Source: Acidobacteriota bacterium
Lineage (GTDB): Bacteria; Actinomycetota; Acidimicrobiia; Acidimicrobiales; RAAP-2
Direction of reading: 5' to 3'
Length of the DNA stretch: 63,573 nt
Assembly: GCA_018971185.1 (NCBI GenBank)
Contig: JAGXBH010000008.1
Location: 1-63,573, forward strand
Below are positions 39,326 through 47,593 of this stretch, piece by piece. Position numbers and translations under genes: made by a program. A model generated the notes under the pieces. That model did not search any database. It was given only the letters and a program-made list of their open reading frames with translations, and was not told the origin of the DNA. Within the stretch, counting starts at the first letter, position 1, and each line of letters starts with the position of its first letter.

Positions 39326-40533
39326 TATCGCTCGCTGGCCACGTCGAGCCCGCCCAGCAGCTCGCCCACGCGCTCGAGGTAGCGCGCGGCGAGCGTGGCG
39401 TCACAGACCCGGTGGTCGAAGGACAGGCCCAGGACCACTCGACGTCCGACCTCGACGCCGTGGACGCCGTTCACGCTCTGCACGACCGGGACGCGACGCA
39501 CTGCGCCGATGCTCAGGACCGCCACTTGGGGTTGGATGATGATCGGCGCACTGACGAGCGTGTGCTCGCTCGGCGCGGCCACCACGGTGAAGGTCCCGCC
39601 CATGAGGTCGTCGGCGCTGAGCTGGCGCGACGCGAGGCGCTCGTCGAGCTCGGCAGTGCGCCGCACCAGGGCGCGCAGCGTGAGCCCCGCGGCGGCGTGC
39701 ACGACGGGGACCAGCATCGCGCCGTCGGCGACGTGGCGGGTGAGGCCGACCGAGATCGTGCGGTGCAGCGTCAGCGAATCGTCGGCGAAGGTGGCGTTGA
39801 GGAACTCGAACTCCGCCAGCGCGCGTACCGCCGCGACGGTGACCACCGACTCGTCGGAGATCGCCAAACCGTCGGCACTCTGCCGATCGACGGCGTCGAG
39901 GTCGTCGAAGACCCTCGCGTCCACCTCGACGGCGACGAAGCCGTGGGGTGCGGTGAGGACCGAGACGCTCATGTGCTGACCCATGCGGCGCTGTCCGTGC
40001 GAGAGCGCCACGACGACCTCCTCGGTGGGGCCCAGGGCCACCGCCCGCTCGGCGTCGCGACGCGTGATGACGCCCCCGGCCCCGGTGCCGACGAGCGTCG
40101 AGGGTTCGACGCCCCCGTCGAGCAGGATCCGCCGTACGACCGGTGAGAGCAGGACGCCCGAGGCGTCCGCAGTTCCGCGAGCACCCGACGCGCGCGGGGC
40201 CGCCGGGGTGTCCGTGGCGGGGCTCGCGACCGGGGACGGCGACGTGGACGGCGACGTGGACGGTGCCGCGTCCGGGCTGGTCGACGTGGACGCCGAGGCG
40301 CTCTCGTCGATCACCGCGACCCGCGCGCCCGTCTGGACCGTGTCCCCCTCCTCGGCCAGGATCTGGGTGAGCACGCCCGCCGCCGGCGAGGGCATCTCGG
40401 AGTCCACCTTGTCGGTCGAGACCTCGAAGAGCGGCTCGTCGCGCGCGACGACGTCGCCCACCTTCTTGAACCATTGCGTGATGATTCCTTCGGTGACCGA
40501 CTCACCGAGTGACGGGAGCGTGACGTCAGCCAA
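39325..40533 (-). CDS. Dihydrolipoamide acyltransferase (E2) of a 2-oxoacid dehydrogenase complex
   Basis: A 402-residue E2. Residues 1-75: lipoyl domain with lysine in FEVSTDKVDSEMPS. Then an Ala/Ser/Pro/Thr linker (about 80-130), a peripheral subunit-binding domain (LLSPVVRRILLDGGVE...ITRRDAERA) and the C-terminal catalytic domain (FLNATFADDSLTLHRTISVGL...SFDHRVCDATLAARYL). The catalytic HxxxDG is HRVCDA, Gly to Ala, while His and Asp are kept. It carries acyl groups on lipoate between E1 and E3. The start is TTG 40533 (LADVTLPSLGES), overlapping the lpd stop by 8 bp. No E1 gene is in the window, so the complex cannot be named. Confidence 0.88.
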   Translation of the reverse strand: MADVTLPSLGESVTEGIITQWFKKVGDVVARDEPLFEVSTDKVDSEMPSPAAGVLTQILAEEGDTVQTGARVAVIDESASASTSTSPDAAPSTSPSTSPSPVASPATDTPAAPRASGARGTADASGVLLSPVVRRILLDGGVEPSTLVGTGAGGVITRRDAERAVALGPTEEVVVALSHGQRRMGQHMSVSVLTAPHGFVAVEVDARVFDDLDAVDRQSADGLAISDESVVTVAAVRALAEFEFLNATFADDSLTLHRTISVGLTRHVADGAMLVPVVHAAAGLTLRALVRRTAELDERLASRQLSADDLMGGTFTVVAAPSEHTLVSAPIIIQPQVAVLSIGAVRRVPVVQSVNGVHGVEVGRRVVLGLSFDHRVCDATLAARYLERVGELLGGLDVASER

Positions 40534-41941
40534 CGTGGATGCCCCGACCGGCCAGGGCGAGCAGGGTCTCACCGAAGGTCTCCGAGAGCGACGGGTGCGG
40601 TTGGATCAGGGCCGCGGCCTCCTCGGCCGTCGCCTCCCAGTTGACGGCGTAGTAGCCCGCGCCGAGCTGTTCGGTGACCCAGGGGCCGGCCATGTGCACG
40701 CCCAGGATCTGCCCCGCGGTGCCGTCCGCGCGCTTCTCGGCGATGATCTTCACCACGCCGTCGGTGTCGCCGATGATCTGGGCGCGGCTGTTGCCGCCGA
40801 AGGGGTCCTTCTTCACCACCACGTCGAAGCCACGCTCCTTCGCGCCGGCCTCGGTGAGTCCGCAGAAGGCGACCTCGGGGTTGGAGTAGATGGCCCAGGG
40901 CACGCGGTCGTAGTCGACCGGCACCACCGCCTCGCCGATGATCGTCTTGATGACCACCACCGCCTCGGCGAAGGCCACGTGGGCCAATTGGGGCGTGCCG
41001 GCCACCACGTCACCCAGGGCGAAGACCTGGGGGTTGGCCGTACGCATGTAGCCATCGGCCACCACGAAGCCGCGGTCGTTGATCTCGACGTCCGTGCCCT
41101 CGCCCAGGAGGCCCTGGGTCCGCGGGCTGCGCCCGACCGAGACGACGACCATCTCGACGTTGAGGTCCTCCGCGCCGTCCATGTGGATCGCGGTGCTCTT
41201 CTTCGACGGCGTGTGCCCGGTGACGCTGACGCCGGTCTGGACCTCGATGCCGCGCTTCTTGAAGGCGCGCTGGACCACCGTGGCCACCTCGGCGTCGCAG
41301 CCCGCGAGGATCGAGGGCAGACCTTCGAGGATGGTGACCTTGGTGCCCATGTCGGCCAGCATCGACGCGAACTCACAGCCGATCGCCCCGCCGCCGATGA
41401 CGGCGGCGCTGGCCGGCAGGGACGTCAGGTTGAGGAACTCGTCGGAGGTGAGGACGAACTTGCCGTCCACCTCGAAGCCCGGCAGCGTCCGCGGCACCGA
41501 GCCCGCGGCGAGGATGACGTGGGTGCCGACGGCCACGACGCCCGCGTCGGCGCCGTCCACGACCGTCACGGTCTGATTGGCGTCGAGACGTCCCGTGCCC
41601 TCGAAGATCGTGACCTTGCGGCCCTTCAAGAGTCCCGACAGGCCCTTGTGGAGGCGATCGACGATCTCGTTCTTGCGCGACTGCGAGACGGCGAAGTCGA
41701 CCGTGACGCCCGTGGCGCTGATGCCGAAGGCGCCCGAGTGCTCGAGCGTGCGACGCACGTGGGCGGTCTCGAGGAACTCCTTGGCGGGCACGCATCCGCG
41801 GTGCAGGCAGGTCCCGCCCACCTTGTCGCGCTCGATCAGGGCGATGTTGAGTCCCGCGGCGGCTCCGTAGAGCGCGGCGGCGTATCCACCGGGTCCTCCT
41901 CCGACAATCACGACATCGAACTTCTGGACCTCGTTAGCCAC
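40526..41941 (-). CDS. lpdA: Dihydrolipoyl dehydrogenase (E3)
   Basis: A 471-residue flavoenzyme: FAD-binding VVIVGGGPGGYAAAL, the redox disulfide CLHRGC (CxxxxC), NAD-binding AVIGGGAIGCEFASML, FALGDVVAGTP and the C-terminal interface motif HPSLSETFGE. It reoxidises dihydrolipoamide in 2-oxoacid dehydrogenases and glycine cleavage. GTG 41941 is chosen over TTG 41956 because AAGGGAAA lies just upstream and the N-terminus matches. It is the first gene of lpd-E2-lipBA-GNAT, whose products form one lipoate-dependent unit. Confidence 0.95.
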   Translation of the reverse strand: MANEVQKFDVVIVGGGPGGYAAALYGAAAGLNIALIERDKVGGTCLHRGCVPAKEFLETAHVRRTLEHSGAFGISATGVTVDFAVSQSRKNEIVDRLHKGLSGLLKGRKVTIFEGTGRLDANQTVTVVDGADAGVVAVGTHVILAAGSVPRTLPGFEVDGKFVLTSDEFLNLTSLPASAAVIGGGAIGCEFASMLADMGTKVTILEGLPSILAGCDAEVATVVQRAFKKRGIEVQTGVSVTGHTPSKKSTAIHMDGAEDLNVEMVVVSVGRSPRTQGLLGEGTDVEINDRGFVVADGYMRTANPQVFALGDVVAGTPQLAHVAFAEAVVVIKTIIGEAVVPVDYDRVPWAIYSNPEVAFCGLTEAGAKERGFDVVVKKDPFGGNSRAQIIGDTDGVVKIIAEKRADGTAGQILGVHMAGPWVTEQLGAGYYAVNWEATAEEAAALIQPHPSLSETFGETLLALAGRGIHVG

Positions 41942-42012
41942 GGCGTTTCCCTTCAAAGAGTCGGTAATGTCCCCCGCGCAATCCTAATGATTCCCCGCGA
42001 CGGGAAAAACCC

Positions 42013-42456
42013 TCAGTCGCGGCTGGAGCGACCCCGCTGGAGGTCGGCGGCCTCGGTGGCGAGGGCGTCGACGAAATCGTTCATCGGATCGCCCGAGTGA
42101 CCCTTCACCCACGAGAATCGCACGTCGCGCCCGGCCTCGAGGGCCAGGGGGATCAACTGCTCCCAGAGGTCGCGATTGGCGACGGGTTGGCCCTGGGAGT
42201 TCTTCCAGCCCCGCCGCAACCAGCCGACGTGCCAGGAATCGTGAAAACATTTCACGACGTAGGTCGAGTCACTCACGATCTCGACGGGTCCCAGTGGGTT
42301 GGCGCGCAGGGCCTCGATCACCGCGAGGACCTCCATGCGCTGGTTCGTCGTGCGCGCGTCGGCCCCGCTGGCGTAGGCGTCACGCCCCGCGGCCCACGCC
42401 CAACCGCCGGGTCCGGGGTTGCCGCGGCACGATCCGTCGGTGTGGATGCGGATCAC
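42013..42456 (-). CDS. rnhA: Ribonuclease HI
   Basis: A 147-residue RNase HI. Catalytic residues are in IHTDGSCRGNPGPGGWA (Asp), TTNQRMEVLAVIEAL (Glu), EIVSDSTYVVKC (Asp) and DFVDALATEAA (Asp); WVKGHSGDPMND is the His-containing flexible loop. It removes RNA from RNA-DNA hybrids. GTG 42456 overlaps the Rrf2 gene's stop by 4 bases, so rnhA is translated with the regulator. A longer frame runs upstream but is a shadow of the Rrf2 gene. Confidence 0.95.
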   Translation of the reverse strand: MIRIHTDGSCRGNPGPGGWAWAAGRDAYASGADARTTNQRMEVLAVIEALRANPLGPVEIVSDSTYVVKCFHDSWHVGWLRRGWKNSQGQPVANRDLWEQLIPLALEAGRDVRFSWVKGHSGDPMNDFVDALATEAADLQRGRSSRD

Positions 42457-42911
42457 GGGTGACGGGTGATCCACGCGTCGGGGTCGTGGGTGAAGCGCGT
42501 CACCGCCACCGGCAGGTCGCCGCGCAGCACCTGGCCCAGGGTCACGTGCTCGAGCACCTCGCGCAGGGCCGCGCGCACCGCGACCCACACGTCGCGCAGG
42601 TGCGTCGCCTCCCCCTCGTACTGCAGGGTCTCGGGGCGCATGCCGCGCACCCCGGCCATCGGTCCCGAGACGACGCGCAGGATGTCGGCGATCATGATCT
42701 CGTCGGCGTCGCGAGCGAGGCGAAAACCGCCCTCGGGGCCGCGCTGGCTCGTGACCAGTCCGCCGCGGCGCAGGTCCGACATGATGGCCCCGAGGAACTT
42801 CGAGGGCAGTTCCTGCTCCTGGGCCAGGTGCTCGGCGCTGAGCGAGGTCGAGCTCGCGGCCAGTGTGAGTAGCGCGCGAATCGCGTACTCGGCCTTGGCG
42901 GGGATCTGCAT
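42453..42911 (-). CDS. Rrf2-family winged-helix regulator, without Cys ligands
   Basis: A 152-residue protein starting MQIPAKAEYAIRALLTLA, the Rrf2 N-terminal HTH, followed by LPSKFLGAIMSDLRRGGLVTSQRGPEGGFRLAR, which is the classic recognition helix and wing. No cysteine occurs in the whole protein, so an Fe-S sensing site such as the IscR CxxxxxCxxxxxC is absent. Rrf2 proteins regulate Fe-S, cysteine or redox genes; the targets here are unknown, although SUF genes lie within 2-13 kb. ATG 42911 follows CAGAAT by 6 bases, favouring it over 42929. It precedes rnhA. Confidence 0.87.
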   Translation of the reverse strand: MQIPAKAEYAIRALLTLAASSTSLSAEHLAQEQELPSKFLGAIMSDLRRGGLVTSQRGPEGGFRLARDADEIMIADILRVVSGPMAGVRGMRPETLQYEGEATHLRDVWVAVRAALREVLEHVTLGQVLRGDLPVAVTRFTHDPDAWITRHP

Positions 42912-42917
42912 CCCACC

Positions 42918-42923
42918 ATTCTG
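42918..42923 (-). promoter_or_regulatory. Candidate -10 box of rrf2-rnhA (leaderless)
   Basis: CAGAAT on the minus strand lies 6 bases before ATG 42911, supporting this start codon. Confidence 0.42.
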
Positions 42924-42966
42924 CCCCACCGATCACCGAGAGAACGGATGCGCGGTCCCTCCCCGG

Positions 42967-42972
42967 TAGGGT
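42967..42972 (+). promoter_or_regulatory. Candidate -10 box of thiE (leaderless)
   Basis: TAGGGT lies 7 bases before GTG 42980. This decides the start: GTG 42971 overlaps the -10 box itself. There is no room for a TPP riboswitch. Confidence 0.55.
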
Positions 42973-42979
42973 GATACGG

Positions 42980-43627
42980 GTGTTCGACCTGTCGTCTCGC
43001 TCGCTGTACCTGTGCATCGGCGTTCGCGAGGACATGGACCGCTTCCTCCCCGCGGTCTTACGCGGGGGCGTGGACGTGGTGCAACTGCGCGAGAAGACCG
43101 CGCCCGACGACGTGCGCGAGAAGAGCGCGCGAACGATGCTGCGGATCTGTCACGATTTCGATGTCCCCTTCCTCATGAACGACTCCCCCGAGTTGGCCGT
43201 GAAGGTCGGGGCGGACGGCGTGCACGTGGGCCAGGGCGACGCGACGGTCGCGCACTGTCGTCGACTGATGGGCCCCGAGGCCATCGTCGGCCTCTCGACG
43301 CACCGCGACGAGGAGTTCGACCGCGGACTCGGCGACGACGTCACCTACCTCAGTGCCGGACCCATCGTGCCCACCCCCACCAAACTGGGTCGCCCGGGGA
43401 CGGGGGTCGACTACGCGATTCGGGCCCAGGCGCGCAGCGACCGGCCGGTCTTCGTCACCGGTGGGGTGAACGACCGCAACGTGGCCGCGCTGGTGGCGGC
43501 GGGTCTACGCCACTTCGTGGTCGTACGCCACCTGAGTGAGTCGAGCGATCCCGAGCGCGCGGCGCGCGATCTGCGCGACGCCCTGGAGTCCGCGCGTCTA
43601 GCGGTGGCGGTCCAGCCACCCCAGTAG
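42980..43627 (+). CDS. thiE: Thiamine-phosphate synthase
   Basis: A 215-residue TIM-barrel enzyme with VVQLREKTA (pyrimidine-pyrophosphate site), MNDSPELAVKVGADGVHVGQGD, GLSTHRDEE, YLSAGPIVPTPTK and VTGGVNDRN. It joins HMP-pyrophosphate to the thiazole phosphate to give thiamine monophosphate. The start GTG 42980 is chosen from the upstream -10 box. Its 3' end overlaps the alpha/beta hydrolase gene by 30 bp (convergent). Other thiamine genes are not in the window. Confidence 0.93.
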   Translation: MFDLSSRSLYLCIGVREDMDRFLPAVLRGGVDVVQLREKTAPDDVREKSARTMLRICHDFDVPFLMNDSPELAVKVGADGVHVGQGDATVAHCRRLMGPEAIVGLSTHRDEEFDRGLGDDVTYLSAGPIVPTPTKLGRPGTGVDYAIRAQARSDRPVFVTGGVNDRNVAALVAAGLRHFVVVRHLSESSDPERAARDLRDALESARLAVAVQPPQ

Positions 43628-44344
43628 CGTCGCCACCATCCGGGGGTCGGCGCGTAGCTGGTGACCCGCGCCCTGGATGATGCGAAGTTCCGCGCGCCCG
43701 TCGGCACCGTTGAGGAGCAGGCGCGCGTCGCCGACGGGGACCTCCATGTCGTCCGAGCCGTGCCCGATGAGCAGGCGCCGTGGCGGGATCCTCGCGATGG
43801 AGCCCACCGGGTCGACGCTCATCGCGTCCTCGCGCAGCGCGGCGGGACCGAGCAGCTCCCCCGGGTCACCCACGACGCCGGCCACCTGCACCGATCGATG
43901 GAAGTCCTCGGCGTCGCCGCACCACGCGTCGAGGTCGGCCGGCGAGGCGAAGGTGGCGACGCCGCGGATCCGCTCGTCGCCGGCGGCGATGTTGAGCGCC
44001 AAGGAACCCCCGAAGCCGAAGCCCGCGAGTGAGATCCGCGGCTCGCCCTCGGCGACGCGCTCGATGATGACGCGCAGGTCGGACTTCCATTTCGACGCCG
44101 AGAAGGTGCCGGTGCTCGACCCCACCCCCGAGAGGGTGCCCGTCGCGACCAGCCAACCCGATTCGTTCGAGAGGTGCTCGGCGAGTTCCGGGAGCAGACC
44201 GGCCGCCTGGCGACCCATGCCCATGGCGCGGGGCAGGCCGTGCACCAGGATGAGGATGTGGTTGGCCAGGGGTCGGCTCTCCGAGTGCGCCACCCGCAGG
44301 TCGAGCACGGAGGAGCCGCTGGTGAGTTGCTCGTGTTCGATCAT
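43598..44344 (-). CDS. Alpha/beta hydrolase fold protein with no catalytic serine
   Basis: A 248-residue alpha/beta fold protein: ILILVHGLPRAMGMGRQAAGLLPELAEHL near the oxyanion loop, a nucleophile elbow, GHGSDDMEVPVG with the acid residue, and GAGHQLRADP with His. The elbow reads LAGFGFGG: position 110 should be Ser (GxSxG) but is Gly, coded GGC, while Asp and His are kept. The family contains esterases, lipases and thioesterases; this protein cannot use a serine nucleophile. A TACGAT -10 candidate (44356-44361) lies 11 bases before ATG 44344. It is divergent from the MBL hydrolase and convergent with thiE. It could be a non-enzymatic fold or use another mechanism. Confidence 0.75.
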   Translation of the reverse strand: MIEHEQLTSGSSVLDLRVAHSESRPLANHILILVHGLPRAMGMGRQAAGLLPELAEHLSNESGWLVATGTLSGVGSSTGTFSASKWKSDLRVIIERVAEGEPRISLAGFGFGGSLALNIAAGDERIRGVATFASPADLDAWCGDAEDFHRSVQVAGVVGDPGELLGPAALREDAMSVDPVGSIARIPPRRLLIGHGSDDMEVPVGDARLLLNGADGRAELRIIQGAGHQLRADPRMVATLLGWLDRHR

Positions 44345-44421
44345 GATCGGGTCCCATCGTAGGACAGGGCCCGTCGCGGCGTCGGCGTCGTCGCGGGAGC
44401 GAATCGTGACAGACTCGGCTC

Positions 44422-45039
44422 GTGCAGAGCGTCGCCCTGGTGTGGTCCAGTGCCGCCGTCGAGGTCCATCGCCTCGTCGTCGGCCCCCTCGAGAACAACG
44501 TCTACGTGGTGCGGTGGCGCCGGACCGGCGAGGCGACCCTCCTCGACGCCGCCAACGAGCACGAGAGGCTCCTAGAAGCGGTGCGCGCGCTCGGGGTGCG
44601 CAGCGTGCTCGAGACGCACGGCCACTGGGACCACATCGGCGCCGTTGAGGAGGTCCGCGCCGCGGGCATCGACGTATGGGTGCGCACCGAGGACGCCGCG
44701 ATGCTGCCGAGTTATGACCACCTGCTCGACGACGACGTCGTCGTGGCGGTGGGCGATCTTCGCCTGCGCACCATTCACACGCCGGGACACACCCCGGGCT
44801 CGATCTGCTTCGCGCTCGAGGGGACCCCGGTCCTCTTCAGCGGTGACACCCTGTTCCCCGGCGGCCCCGGGGCCACCTCCTTCGAGGGCGGCGACTTCCC
44901 CACGATCATCACCAGCATCGAGGAGCGACTCTTTCGCCCCTACGGGGCCGACACGATCGTCTGGCCCGGGCACGGCGCCGCCACCACCCTCGGCGTGGAA
45001 CGGCCGCACCTCGACGAATGGGTCGCCCGAGGGTGGTAG
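44422..45039 (+). CDS. MBL-fold metallo-hydrolase
   Basis: A 205-residue metallo-beta-lactamase fold protein with the metal motif HGHWDH (HxHxDH), a middle HTPGHTPGSICF and the C-terminal GGDFPTII / PGHGAATTLG, all typical of glyoxalase II-like members, which hydrolyse thioesters such as S-acyl-glutathione or mycothiol equivalents. Zinc ligands are in place. GTG 44422 follows CAGACT by 6 bases. It is about 70 bp upstream of sufC, which has its own promoter box. Confidence 0.85.
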   Translation: MQSVALVWSSAAVEVHRLVVGPLENNVYVVRWRRTGEATLLDAANEHERLLEAVRALGVRSVLETHGHWDHIGAVEEVRAAGIDVWVRTEDAAMLPSYDHLLDDDVVVAVGDLRLRTIHTPGHTPGSICFALEGTPVLFSGDTLFPGGPGATSFEGGDFPTIITSIEERLFRPYGADTIVWPGHGAATTLGVERPHLDEWVARGW

Positions 45040-45095
45040 GAGACCGATGGGCGCAAGAGAGGTGGCCGATAGGTAACGGATATCGGGGCTCCCGG

Positions 45096-45101
45096 TAGGC
45101 T
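45096..45101 (+). promoter_or_regulatory. Candidate -10 box of sufC-sufS-sufU (leaderless)
   Basis: TAGGCT lies 7 bases before GTG 45109, with no ribosome site between. Confidence 0.52.
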
Positions 45102-45108
45102 GTCCCGC

Positions 45109-45867
45109 GTGACCACGCCCTTGCTAGAACTGAGAGACCTCCACGCGCGAGCCGACGGCGTCGACATCCTGCGCGGGGTGGACCTCGTGGTCGGGACCGG
45201 CGAGGTGCACGCCCTCATGGGCCCCAACGGCGCGGGCAAGTCGACCCTCGCGAACGTCATCATGGGCCACCCCGGCTACGTCATCACCGGCGGATCGCTG
45301 ATGTTCCAGGGTCACGACATCTCCAGTTGGACGCCCGACGAGCGCGCGCGCGCCGGCGTCTTCCTGGCCTTCCAGTACCCCGAGGCCATCAGCGGCGTCT
45401 CGGTGGTGCAGTTCCTGCGCCAGGCCATCGCCGCGCGCAAGGGCCTCGACGAGCTGAGCATCCTCGAGGTGCGCCTCGACCTGATGGAGTGGATGGACCG
45501 ACTGGGGATGGACCCCGCCTTCGCCGAACGCCACCTCAACGAGGGATTCTCCGGCGGCGAGCGCAAGCGCAACGAGGTCCTGCAGATGGCGCTGCTCGCC
45601 CCCGCCCTCGCGCTGCTCGACGAGACCGACTCGGGACTCGACATCGACGCCCTGCGCATCGTGGCCCGCGGGGTGCGCACCGTGCGCGACGAGCACCCCG
45701 AGATGGGCGTCCTCGTCGTCACGCACTACGTGAAACTGCTCGAGGAGATCGAGCCGGACCGCGTGCACGTGCTGATCGACGGGCGCATCGAGACCTCGGG
45801 GGACGCGACCCTGGCCCAGGCCATCGAGGAGCGCGGCTACGACGAGTTGCGTCCGGTCTCTTCGTGA
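45109..45867 (+). CDS. sufC: Fe-S cluster assembly ATPase SufC (copy 1)
   Basis: A 252-residue ABC ATPase with Walker A GPNGAGKST at 38-46, Q-loop FQYPEAISGVS, signature FSGGERKRNEVLQMALL, Walker B ALALLDETDSGLDIDAL and switch His in VTHYVKLL. SufC powers the SufBCD scaffold that assembles Fe-S clusters. This copy has the classic SufC patterns. It begins the sufC-sufS-sufU unit, with the sufS start overlapping its stop by 4 bp. A second SufC is encoded with sufB and sufD at 51245; which copy serves SufBD cannot be told. Confidence 0.94.
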   Translation: MTTPLLELRDLHARADGVDILRGVDLVVGTGEVHALMGPNGAGKSTLANVIMGHPGYVITGGSLMFQGHDISSWTPDERARAGVFLAFQYPEAISGVSVVQFLRQAIAARKGLDELSILEVRLDLMEWMDRLGMDPAFAERHLNEGFSGGERKRNEVLQMALLAPALALLDETDSGLDIDALRIVARGVRTVRDEHPEMGVLVVTHYVKLLEEIEPDRVHVLIDGRIETSGDATLAQAIEERGYDELRPVSS

Positions 45868-47099
45868 CCAGCTTCGACCCGGTTCGTGTCCGCGCAGACA
45901 TCCCCCTGATGCACCGCGTCATCAACGACCGGCCCATCACGTACCTCGACTCGGGCGCGTCGTCGCTGACCCCGCGATCGGTGATCGAGGCGATGGATCG
46001 CTACTACCAGCACCACCACGCCAACGTGCACCGCGGGGTCTACCAGACCGCCAACGAGGCGACCAGCGTCTACGAGGGGGCGCGTGAGCGCACCGCGCGG
46101 TTCTTGAACGCTCCGGGCGGCTCGCAGGAGATCGTCTTCACCAAGAACGCGACCGAGGCGTTCAACCTGCTGGCGCGCTCCTGGGGAGCCGCGTCGCTCT
46201 CCGCGGGCGACGTGGTGCTGGTGAGCGAGATGGAGCACCACGCCAACATCGTGCCCTGGTTCCAACTGCGCGACTCGCACGGCATCGAGGTCCGCTTCAT
46301 CCCCGTCGGCGACGACTTCCGCCTCGACGTGACGCGGATCGAGGAGTTGATGCGCGGCGTGAAGTTGGTGTCGGTCACCGCGATGTCCAACGTGCTCGGG
46401 ACCATCAACCCGATTCGCGAACTCGCCGAGGTGGCCCACGCCCACGGCGCGCTCATCGCGGTCGACGGCGCACAGTCCGTGGCGCACTCGTCGACCGACC
46501 TGGTGGCGCTCGACGTGGACTTCCTCGCCTTCTCGGCGCACAAGATGCTCGGCCCGACGGGCCTCGGGGTCCTCTGGGCGCGCGAGGACATCCTCTCGAC
46601 GATGCCCCCCTTCCTGGGTGGCGGCGGGATGATCAAGGACGTCAGCGTGGACGGCTACAGCGCGGCGACGGGCCCCTCGCGCTTCGAGGCCGGCACGCCG
46701 CCCATCGCCGAGACGGCGGGGTTGACCGCGGCGATCACCTACCTCGAAGGCCTGGGGATGGACAACATCGCCGCCTACGAGAAGGAGCTCACCGGCGACG
46801 CCCTGACACGTTTGGCCCTGGAGTTCAACGGTCGCGTACGCGTCATCGGTCCCTCCGACACGCAGGGCCGCGGCGGGGTCATCTCCCTCGACGTCGAGGG
46901 AGTGCACCCGCACGACGTGGCCCAGGTGCTCGACCAGTTCGGCGTCTGCGTGCGGCCCGGGCACCACTGCGCCAAGCCCCTGATGAAGCGATTCGGCCTG
47001 GCCGCGACCGCGCGCGCCTCCTTCGGCCCCTACTCCCTCGTGAGTGACACCGACGTCCTCCTCGAGGCACTCGCGCACGCCGTGACGATGTTCGGTTGA
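45864..47099 (+). CDS. sufS: Cysteine desulfurase SufS
   Basis: A 411-residue class II cysteine desulfurase. The PLP lysine is in FLAFSAHKMLGPTGLG, the catalytic Cys is in CVRPGHHCAKPL, and family blocks MEHHANIVPWFQL and AVDGAQSVAHSSTDL are present. It takes sulfur from cysteine and hands it to SufU, the next gene. GTG 45864 overlaps the sufC stop by 4 bp, which indicates coupled translation; the start (VTSFDPVRVRADIPLM) matches family length. Confidence 0.95.
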   Translation: MTSFDPVRVRADIPLMHRVINDRPITYLDSGASSLTPRSVIEAMDRYYQHHHANVHRGVYQTANEATSVYEGARERTARFLNAPGGSQEIVFTKNATEAFNLLARSWGAASLSAGDVVLVSEMEHHANIVPWFQLRDSHGIEVRFIPVGDDFRLDVTRIEELMRGVKLVSVTAMSNVLGTINPIRELAEVAHAHGALIAVDGAQSVAHSSTDLVALDVDFLAFSAHKMLGPTGLGVLWAREDILSTMPPFLGGGGMIKDVSVDGYSAATGPSRFEAGTPPIAETAGLTAAITYLEGLGMDNIAAYEKELTGDALTRLALEFNGRVRVIGPSDTQGRGGVISLDVEGVHPHDVAQVLDQFGVCVRPGHHCAKPLMKRFGLAATARASFGPYSLVSDTDVLLEALAHAVTMFG

Positions 47100-47101
47100 T
47101 C

Positions 47102-47593
47102 GTGGCCAATCTCGACGACCTCTACCGCGAGATCATCCTCGACCACTACCGCTCTCCGCGCAATCGCGGCGAGTTGGGTCCGCCCGCCACCCGCGTCGAG
47201 GGATTCAATCCGCTCTGCGGCGACGAGATCGTCGTGCACGTGTTAGTGGAGGACGGGGTCGTCACGGACATCAAGCTGACCGGCCACGGTTGCTCGATCT
47301 CCCAGGCGTCGTCCTCACTGATGAGCAGCGCGGTCAAGGGCAAGTCGGTCGAACAGGTGCGCGGGACCATCGAGTCCTTCAAGCGTCTGATGACCGTTCA
47401 CGAATCCCAACTCGACGACAGCGCGCGAGAGCGCGAGTCCGTCGAGGCGAACGCTGACGGTGACCTACGGCGCCTCGGCGAGCTGGCGGCGTTGGCGGGA
47501 GTGGTGAAGTTCCCGGTGCGCATCAAGTGCGCGACGCTCGCTTGGAACACACTCACCCAGGCACTCGACGAGTCTGAAGACGACGTCCACTAG
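47102..47593 (+). CDS. sufU: Fe-S assembly sulfur-transfer protein SufU
   Basis: A 163-residue SufU. Zinc/sulfur-transfer cysteines lie in NPLCGDEIVVHV, GHGCSISQASSSLM and RIKCATLAW, with Asp in CGDE, and the insertion between the second and third Cys that separates SufU from IscU is present. It accepts persulfide sulfur from SufS. The start is set at GTG 47102 (MANLDDLYREIILDHY); TTG 47096, overlapping the sufS stop, is the alternative. No sufT follows, and the region after it is non-coding. Confidence 0.93.
   Translation: MANLDDLYREIILDHYRSPRNRGELGPPATRVEGFNPLCGDEIVVHVLVEDGVVTDIKLTGHGCSISQASSSLMSSAVKGKSVEQVRGTIESFKRLMTVHESQLDDSARERESVEANADGDLRRLGELAALAGVVKFPVRIKCATLAWNTLTQALDESEDDVH

Noticed and set aside
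41985..42012. Terminator-like hairpin near the lpd promoter (TTCCC and GGGAA)
   Set aside because: Only a 5-bp stem and the A-run/T-run is on the wrong side for either strand.
39983..42100. A 705-codon plus-strand frame
   Set aside because: It is opposite E2 and lpdA, whose motifs are clear; no recognisable protein feature.
42930..42979. TPP riboswitch before thiE
   Set aside because: The gap between rrf2 and thiE is too small and a leaderless -10 box occupies it.
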